Assembly (NCBI GenBank): GCA_947460915.1
Contig: CANHKJ010000064.1
Location: 1-12,834, forward strand
Length of the DNA: 12,834 bases
Direction of reading: 5' to 3'
Source: Verrucomicrobiia bacterium
GTDB lineage: Bacteria > Verrucomicrobiota > Verrucomicrobiia > Verrucomicrobiales > Akkermansiaceae
Below are positions 7,878 to 12,834 of the stretch, in pieces. Every line of letters starts with the position of its first letter. Position 1 is the first letter of the stretch. Both the position numbers and the translations under genes were made by a program. The notes below the pieces were generated by a model. The model did not search any database and had not been told where the DNA came from. It was given only the letters and a program-made list of their open reading frames with translations.

Positions 7878-8669
7878 TTACTTCTCAAGATCGTATTCAC
7901 CCAGAGGGCGCACCCAGAAGTTGCGAAACTCCATCGGATCGCCGTGGAATTGCAGACGAATCGGACCAGTTTCTGGATGATTTTTGGGATAGCTAGCGAG
8001 GGTCTTGTGGGACGATGGGCCAAGATACGGGCGATGATTTTGCACCACTACACCGTTGTGGATGATCGTAACGTACGCGGGCTCCTTGACCTTTTCGCCT
8101 TCGTATACGGGCGGGGTAAAGATCACATCGTAGCTTTGCCACTCACCCTGAGGTGTGGTGGCATTCACCAGTGGCGGGCACTGACCGTAAAGCGAGCCTG
8201 CCTGGCCATCGGGGTAAGTTTTATTGTTGTGACTTTGCAGGACTTGCACCTCATACATGCCCATCAGGAAAATACCGCTATTTCCACCAGACTGACCATT
8301 TACGGGACGCCCAGCAGGTGCACGCCACTCAGCATGCAGCTGGATCGCGCCGAATGATTGCTTGCTCACCACATCCGCTTTGGCTGCAACCATGGATCCA
8401 TCTTTTACTTCCCATGCCGCAGGACCATTGTTCGAGCCCCACGCATCGAGGTTTTTCCCATCGAACAAGACGATCGCATCCGCCGGTGGCTTCACCGATA
8501 CCGCGCCGTCATTTCCCACAATCCGAGGCTGGGGGCGAGTGCCATCATGCACTTCATAAGGTGTGCCCGGAATCATCGGATTGCCCGATTTCACACCGAA
8601 CCCATCAGCAAACACATATCCGACAACGGGAAACAAAGCGCACAGCGCGAAATAATGGGACTTATTCAT
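7878..8669 (-). CDS. Secreted DUF1080 (3-keto-disaccharide hydrolase-like) protein
   Basis: A 263-residue exported protein with the DUF1080 jelly-roll domain (Pfam 3keto-disac_hyd). The family is abundant in Verrucomicrobiota and Planctomycetota, and members act on glycans or 3-keto-glycosides outside the cytoplasm. The signal peptide is residues 1-21 (MNKSHYFALCALFPVVGYVFA), with a likely cut before DGFG. Domain landmarks are VLFDGKNLDAW (67-77), GGNSGIFLMGMYEVQVL (128-144), YGQCPP (161-166), GEWQSYDVIFTPP (175-187), HNGVVVQNH (204-212) and FHGDPMEFRNFWVRPL (241-256). The length is normal for a single-domain member. ATG 8669 fits the signal peptide. It is divergent from the 8836 gene and sits 70 bp upstream of the large lipoprotein gene. 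The fold and family are secure; the substrate is unknown. Confidence 0.94.
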   Translation of the reverse strand: MNKSHYFALCALFPVVGYVFADGFGVKSGNPMIPGTPYEVHDGTRPQPRIVGNDGAVSVKPPADAIVLFDGKNLDAWGSNNGPAAWEVKDGSMVAAKADVVSKQSFGAIQLHAEWRAPAGRPVNGQSGGNSGIFLMGMYEVQVLQSHNNKTYPDGQAGSLYGQCPPLVNATTPQGEWQSYDVIFTPPVYEGEKVKEPAYVTIIHNGVVVQNHRPYLGPSSHKTLASYPKNHPETGPIRLQFHGDPMEFRNFWVRPLGEYDLEK

Positions 8670-8835
8670 AGCAGCGCAAGTAAATCGGAAGCAGGAAAAA
8701 ACTCAATGGCATAATTTCACCATTGTCCATAAAGATGGCCGATTCAAGATTCTCACAAAGGCCCATGATTTGCGTCTTGAACTCAAGCTGTTCCTTGGCC
8801 AAGCTCTGCCCGTCCGCTACAACGGATGCACTCTC
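8670..8835. promoter_or_regulatory. Divergent intergenic region with short palindromes
   Basis: These 166 bases separate two genes that point away from each other, so they should hold both promoters. I see no strong -35/-10 pair on either strand. Two palindromes lie close together 33-60 bp before the plus-strand ATG: CTTGA-AC-TCAAG (8776-8787) and CTTGGCCAAG (8794-8803). The hexamer CAAGCT also occurs twice, beginning at 8784 and 8800. These could be operator half-sites or may be chance. The plus-strand frame of the 8836 gene stays open through this whole region from 8656, without an ATG. Confidence 0.4.
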
Positions 8836-9555
8836 ATGAAACACTGTTTGCTCCGTCCGCTTTTCGCTCTCGCATTCTGCACCCAGGCCCTCGCCCAAGA
8901 GGTTCCTGCACTTTTCAAAGAAATCTTCAAGCCCAACGAGCCGACGAAAGCAGAACTTGTCGTTGTAGTGCCTCCGCCCGAAATCGAAAAATACATCAGC
9001 AAGGTCGAAGAAAGTACGAAAAAAGATCCTGCTTGGTTTGCTGAGCACGCCAAGACCTCTAAGCCGGGTGTGCCGCTGCCTTTTCATGAAAAGCTCGGGC
9101 TCACCCAAGCTGAATATGATGAATACATCGCACTTTGGAACAAACGCGAGTTCAAGGTTGCGCATGAGATCGGCATGATGCTTCGTCTAACGAGCGATGG
9201 CCGCTGGAACCTGCTCGGCGCGGGCCCAGCTTCAGCGATCTCCTCGCTGCGATTTTCGGAAAAAGAAGACAACTGGAAATCCTCCAATGGCATTCTCAAG
9301 CGCTTAGCTGATATCGATGCCGATCCCATGAGTATCCTTGGTGGATGGAAAGGCAAGGAATGGAAGTTCGAGGAAGAAACCACACTCTCCAAGCTCAAGG
9401 AAAACGTTGCCGTCGGTGCCACAAATGACGGAAAATACCACCTTATTGTATATCGAGCCCAAGAGAACACCAGTGCTGGCACCCGACTGCTCGATAAGAG
9501 TTTGGTCATCCGCATTCCCAAGGCCACCGCAGCCAACAAGGCGAAATCCAAGTAA
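8836..9555 (+). CDS. Exported protein of unknown function (239 aa)
   Basis: I do not recognise a family. Starting at ATG 8836 the protein has a standard signal peptide, MKHCLLRPLFALAFCTQALA, with a likely cut after ALA before QEVPAL. The mature part carries VVVVPPPEIEKYISKVEE, then KLGLTQAEYDEYIALWNKRE (an amphipathic segment around residues 87-105). A probable beta-rich second half follows (GRWNLLGAGPASAISSLRF, GKYHLIVYRA), with a Lys-rich tail. There are no Cys residues after the signal and no membrane helices. A TTG at 8770 could extend the frame by 22 residues but would bury the signal peptide, so I reject it. It is divergent from the DUF1080 gene and precedes the decayed region in the same frame. 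Periplasmic or secreted location is inferred from the signal only. Confidence 0.8.
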   Translation: MKHCLLRPLFALAFCTQALAQEVPALFKEIFKPNEPTKAELVVVVPPPEIEKYISKVEESTKKDPAWFAEHAKTSKPGVPLPFHEKLGLTQAEYDEYIALWNKREFKVAHEIGMMLRLTSDGRWNLLGAGPASAISSLRFSEKEDNWKSSNGILKRLADIDADPMSILGGWKGKEWKFEEETTLSKLKENVAVGATNDGKYHLIVYRAQENTSAGTRLLDKSLVIRIPKATAANKAKSK

Positions 9556-9570
9556 GCTGACGCCCCATTC

Positions 9571-10971
9571 ATTGAGGAACAGCCATTAATTGACGCCACT
9601 AATGAGCCAAGGCTCCCAGCAAGTGATCGAAGACGCCTCTTACTTCGCTGCACCATAACTCTTTTTCTCCCGCCGCTCCTCCTCTTATTACTGAGCAACG
9701 TCTGGATGCAAAGCCCTTAGGAAAGCTGCTGGCTCGCAAGAAAGAACGAGTCCGGCATCGGACTAGCCACCAGCATCGAGTCTGCAGGGTGGATGCCTAG
9801 CGGAAAGTTCTGAATCAAAAATCTTCGCCTCGCCCAGCCCTCAGGCCTACCGAAAGACAGCGAAGCAAGCTCATCGTTTACCTACGTCTTGGCTTTTATC
9901 GAGGAAATCGCCATCCAACCCGAGTGACGCGAGTTGATACGCGGCAGAAGCGAGATCACATCTGTCAAAATCACAGGCCCCAAGCTGCACTTTCCCATCG
10001 AATTCATCGCCTGACTCGCCGCCTGCAAACAAATCAACGCATCCCCATCAATCGCATCCCCCTGTGATCGTAGCCCAGCAAGCGCCGCCCATCTCCGCAG
10101 CAAAACCAACAATCTTCATCATTAGCCTAAAAAACCAACTGGTATGTATTATACGAGCGATGCGCAGATCGCACTTTTCCACGCTGCATCGGGTCGATAT
10201 TTTACTGAAATCAAAAACCTCGAATATTCCATTCCATTTGAAGGAGATCAGGCCGATGACTCAATCACCTTTGAAACCCTTCCGATTTTAACCAACCAGT
10301 TGGTAAAAAATTTTGATCCTCTTGAAATGGAAGTCGACTTTATTGGAGACACCGAATCTACCGCTGGAGATCGCAGGGCTTTTCCCTCGAAATCCGCGCC
10401 CAATTGGCGAAACTCCCCGGCATACCCTTCTCGATCGGAGTGCAGCAAAAGCAACAGCCTGGACTATCCCCTGCTCTTCAGTCCTCTCAACCTCATTTTG
10501 CCAGTGCGTGGAAATGGAATCCTTTTACCGAGCTGTAGGCCTACTACTCGCTTCCGATACCTAGAGCGGCGAGTCGATCACACAATTACGTAAAGTCCAA
10601 TCACACACACTGCGCGGGCAAGCACAAGATTTTTTCCTCGTCCGCCAAGCCTCATCCTCGCACAATCCGCGCTGCACTTAGTGGAGTTTCGCGCCGTCGG
10701 CTATGATACAGCCCTCATCGCCCAGGGCAGATTGCAGGGGAATGGGAATTTTTCGATCAATAACCGCTTTCTGGCATCGCGCCAACATGCCAAAGCACTT
10801 GAGGAAAAGATCCAATCGACATTCCCCGAGCTCAGTGTCAAGCTCGCGCCGCGCTACAACGAAGATCGCCGCGTGATTGATGTTTTGCTGGGCGTCAGCA
10901 TCACGCAGCCTAGGATCTCTGCCAACCAAGGAAAAAACTTGCTCGATCTGAAAAAAATGATTTCCCTCTAG
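9571..10971 (+). pseudogene. Decayed gene for a membrane-anchored (AsmA-like) protein
   Basis: No intact gene lies between 9556 and 10994, yet the plus strand reads as protein. One frame runs from 9556 to about 10350 with coding-like third positions but five stops: TAG 9718, TGA 9811, TGA 9925, TGA 10012 and TAG 10123. It encodes a basic segment SDRRRLLLR, a hydrophobic helix (LFLPPLLLLLLSNVW) and ATSIESAGWMPSG. After these come IKNLRLAQP, RELIRGRSEI and VKITGPKLHFPIEF. This order (membrane anchor, then W-P-G, then 'LRGR...P.LH.P.E') resembles the start of AsmA-like envelope proteins. The reading then moves to another frame (~10350-10535: LEIRAQLAKLPGIPFSIG), a third (~10514-10678: MESFYRAVGLLLASDT, then FFLVRQ) and back for the intact-looking tail 10681-10971 (VEFRAVGYDTALIAQG, DVLLGVSITQP). 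No ATG is present near the expected start; ATT 9571 may be a lost one. Decay is well supported; the family is inference. Confidence 0.75.
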
Positions 10972-10994
10972 AACACACGCAATTCACACAAACC

Positions 10995-11561
10995 ATGAGA
11001 ATCATCGCAGGAAGCGCAGGCCGCATGGCCATCAAAGTCCCACAAGCAGTCGCCCGCCCCACCACCGACTTCGTGCGCCAAGCTATGTTCTCGATTCTCG
11101 GTGAGCGCATCCTCGGTGCGCGCGTCGCCGATCTTTTCGCCGGCTCTGGAGCCCTAGGTTTGGAAGCGCTCAGCCGCGGCTCCTGCACCTGTACTTTCGT
11201 CGACGAAAGCCACCAATCGGTCAAGATCATCCGCCAAAACTGCGATGCCACACGACTCCAAGGTCACCGCATCATCCATGCCGAAGTGCTTTCCTTTCTG
11301 AAAAAAGACACACAGTGCTACGATCTCATTTTTGCCGATCCTCCCTACGCCAAACATCCTCTCGACACCGAGCACATCGGTAAACTGCTGAATTCTGAGT
11401 TGCTGCTGCCCCGCCTCACAGACAATGGCATTTTTTATGCCGAGGTTGCAAAATCCACGAAATCGCCCGAGCATCCACACTGGAATCTGATCGATCGCCG
11501 CCACTACGGCAGCTCCGCGATCCTGCTCTATCAGCCGAAAACGGGCGACGGAGCCGATTAA
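10995..11561 (+). CDS. rsmD: 16S rRNA (guanine(966)-N2)-methyltransferase RsmD
   Basis: RsmD uses S-adenosylmethionine to methylate N2 of G966 in 16S rRNA during 30S assembly. The 188 residues match the family length. Family landmarks are the start MRIIAGSAG, RPTTDFVRQAMFSIL (21-35), the SAM motif DLFAGSGALGLEALSRG (46-62), and the catalytic motif DLIFADPPY with DPPY at 115-118. Neighbouring Glu/Asp at VDES (69-72) suits ribose contact. ATG 10995 gives the standard N-terminus. No Shine-Dalgarno is evident in the 23 bp after the decayed gene, so its promoter may lie within the decayed sequence. The stop is only 35 bp from the end of the convergent protease gene. Confidence 0.95.
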   Translation: MRIIAGSAGRMAIKVPQAVARPTTDFVRQAMFSILGERILGARVADLFAGSGALGLEALSRGSCTCTFVDESHQSVKIIRQNCDATRLQGHRIIHAEVLSFLKKDTQCYDLIFADPPYAKHPLDTEHIGKLLNSELLLPRLTDNGIFYAEVAKSTKSPEHPHWNLIDRRHYGSSAILLYQPKTGDGAD

Positions 11562-11596
11562 ATACTCCCTGTGAGTGAGCGATTACTCAGAGAAAA

Positions 11597-12834
11597 TCAT
11601 TCCTGATCGCCCTTATTCCGATCTCTCGGCACAAGAATTTGCACAGCGGAGTCTTTTGCCATATCAATCACACCATTGGGCGAGGATGCCTTGGAGGAAG
11701 TCAATTTGATCTCATCGGATCCGCTCTTGTTAAAACTCTCCACGAATTCATGAAGAGCGGCACTCTTGATCGCATAACTCACATTTTGTGCAGAGCGGCC
11801 ATCCATGGTATTTTCCAGTCGAAGCGTGATCACCCCGACGACCCAACCTGTTTCCGCGTCTACTAACGCACCGCCTGAGTTACCTGGTTGGACAGGCACA
11901 GAAACCTGATAAAAATTCTTATCGTCGCTCAACCCTGCTGTAGCGCTGACTTTGCCGTCGGTGTATTTAGGCTCGATGCCCTGCAACACGGGATTCGGAA
12001 ATCCAATGGTAAAAACGGAGCGGCCGAGACCCAACTCGGTAGCACCTTTTGAAACTGGTAAGCATTTAGGAGCCTTTACCTCCACCTTGATCAACGCTAA
12101 ATCCATATCATCGTGCTTCTTCACAACCTTGGCACGATGAGTGGAACCATCGCTCATGCGCACGTCGACGGACTTCGCATCGCCTACAACGTGACGGTTC
12201 GAGACAATCCATCCGTCAGCAGCGACAAAAAATCCAGTGCCAAAGGACTTATACTGCTTCAAATACGAAGCGGGACCTTTGCTATCCTCGGAAAATGGCA
12301 ATTCGTCGATTTTCGCGATGTGAGGCTTCAGGACGGGATTCAGTTTCATTCTCTCTAGCAAAAAATCTTTCGCTTGCTCTTGCGATTCTGGTGACATATT
12401 GAGAACCCCTTCAATCTCAACAATTAGCTGGTAACCTGCTTTATGGTCTCCGCTGAAGTATTTGTCTCCATACATTTCTCCGATCAAAGCTCTCTCCTGC
12501 TCCTGCTCCTCGTTCAAAGCCTGCTGCTTCTTTTCCGCTTCCTCGACAGCGCGCTCGACACTATCGGCACTGGACTCTAGCATATCCTGGGCTTTTTCAG
12601 CAATACCCTTACGGATATCCGTCTGCGTCGGCTTGACTGGAGCGATCGCGGCCTGCACTGGCTCGGATTTCTTCGAGTTGATGACCACCAGAGAAACACA
12701 CACAATGCAGAGCAAAACCACGGACGCGACTAAGAGCAAAACCGTTTTATCCGTTGATTTCTGTCCGAGAGTAGTAGGATTGTAGCTTGGTAAACCTGGG
12801 CGAGAAATTGCTGGCCCAAGCGACGGAATAGGAG
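11597..12834 (-). CDS. Membrane-anchored trypsin-like serine protease, 5' end outside window
   Basis: The frame stays open to the right edge, so the N-terminus is missing; a TTG at 12739 falls inside the membrane helix and is not a credible start. The visible part begins with a Pro-rich stretch, then a transmembrane helix (12680-12745). A charged, probably coiled-coil segment rich in Glu/Gln/Ala follows (~12470-12607). The trypsin-like S1 domain carries a complete triad: His in SNRHVVGDA (codon 12191-12193), Asp in DMDLALIKV (12101-12103) and Ser in PGNSGGALVD (11876-11878). No PDZ domain follows; the protein ends with a ~45-residue polar tail finishing in RNKGDQE. Topology suggests a short cytoplasmic N-terminus and a periplasmic protease, as in envelope quality control or regulated proteolysis of HtrA type without PDZ. 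The gene ends 35 bp from the rsmD stop, convergent. Confidence 0.92.
   Translation of the reverse strand, partial: PIPSLGPAISRPGLPSYNPTTLGQKSTDKTVLLLVASVVLLCIVCVSLVVINSKKSEPVQAAIAPVKPTQTDIRKGIAEKAQDMLESSADSVERAVEEAEKKQQALNEEQEQERALIGEMYGDKYFSGDHKAGYQLIVEIEGVLNMSPESQEQAKDFLLERMKLNPVLKPHIAKIDELPFSEDSKGPASYLKQYKSFGTGFFVAADGWIVSNRHVVGDAKSVDVRMSDGSTHRAKVVKKHDDMDLALIKVEVKAPKCLPVSKGATELGLGRSVFTIGFPNPVLQGIEPKYTDGKVSATAGLSDDKNFYQVSVPVQPGNSGGALVDAETGWVVGVITLRLENTMDGRSAQNVSYAIKSAALHEFVESFNKSGSDEIKLTSSKASSPNGVIDMAKDSAVQILVPRDRNKGDQE

Noticed and set aside
8662..9165. 167-codon minus-strand open frame
   Set aside because: It is antisense to the signal-peptide protein and lacks a recognisable start context or motifs, though its C-terminal part over 8670-8820 reads somewhat like protein.
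9882..10112. 76-codon minus-strand open frame
   Set aside because: The plus-strand frame here has better codon use and an AsmA-like pattern, so this is a shadow of the fossil gene.
10144..10593. 149-codon plus-strand open frame as an independent gene
   Set aside because: Only the first ~70 residues look like protein; the rest becomes Arg/Ser/Pro-rich after an apparent frame change. It is treated as part of the decayed gene.
11569..11592. Hairpin between the convergent rsmD and protease genes
   Set aside because: The stem has only five continuous pairs plus two beyond a mismatch, and no T-run follows on either strand.

Overview
The window looks like chromosome from a member of the Verrucomicrobiota, or a close PVC relative. 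The evidence is indirect. There is a secreted DUF1080 (3-keto-disaccharide hydrolase-like) protein and a very large Ser/Thr kinase with a Pro/Ala linker and a C-terminal membrane-anchored repeat domain. There are several lineage-type exported proteins without recognisable families, base composition is moderate, and none of the starts shows a convincing Shine-Dalgarno sequence. No rRNA, tRNA, insertion sequence, phage gene or CRISPR array was found.

Layout. Positions 53-5427 (plus strand) hold four tightly spaced genes: a 1062-residue transmembrane Ser/Thr protein kinase with a 14-unit, 21-bp in-frame tandem repeat; a SufT-type Fe-S assembly protein; a small Lys/Ser-rich exported protein; and a delta(1)-pyrroline-2-carboxylate reductase-family enzyme. 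The gaps are 46, 14 and 23 bp, so co-transcription is plausible. Positions 5585-8669 (minus strand) hold a DUF1080 protein followed by a 740-residue lipoprotein of unknown function. That pair ends in a good intrinsic terminator that overlaps the lipoprotein stop codon. A divergent region at 8670-8835 separates it from a small plus-strand exported protein (8836-9555).

Positions 9571-10971 contain the most unusual feature. The stretch has no intact gene but reads as coding on the plus strand across three frames, with five in-frame stops in its first half and at least three apparent frame changes after that. I interpret it as a decayed gene for a membrane-anchored protein, whose N-terminal part resembles AsmA-like proteins. 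It is followed by an intact rsmD (16S rRNA m2G966 methyltransferase) and, convergent with it, the 3' portion of a membrane-anchored trypsin-like protease gene that runs off the right edge.

The genes do not form one obvious pathway. The first block mixes signalling, Fe-S maturation and proline-related metabolism. The second is cell-envelope and possibly glycan related. The last is housekeeping plus envelope proteolysis. I see no convincing new defence or mobile system. The points most worth following are the kinase architecture with its expandable repeat and the fossil gene.
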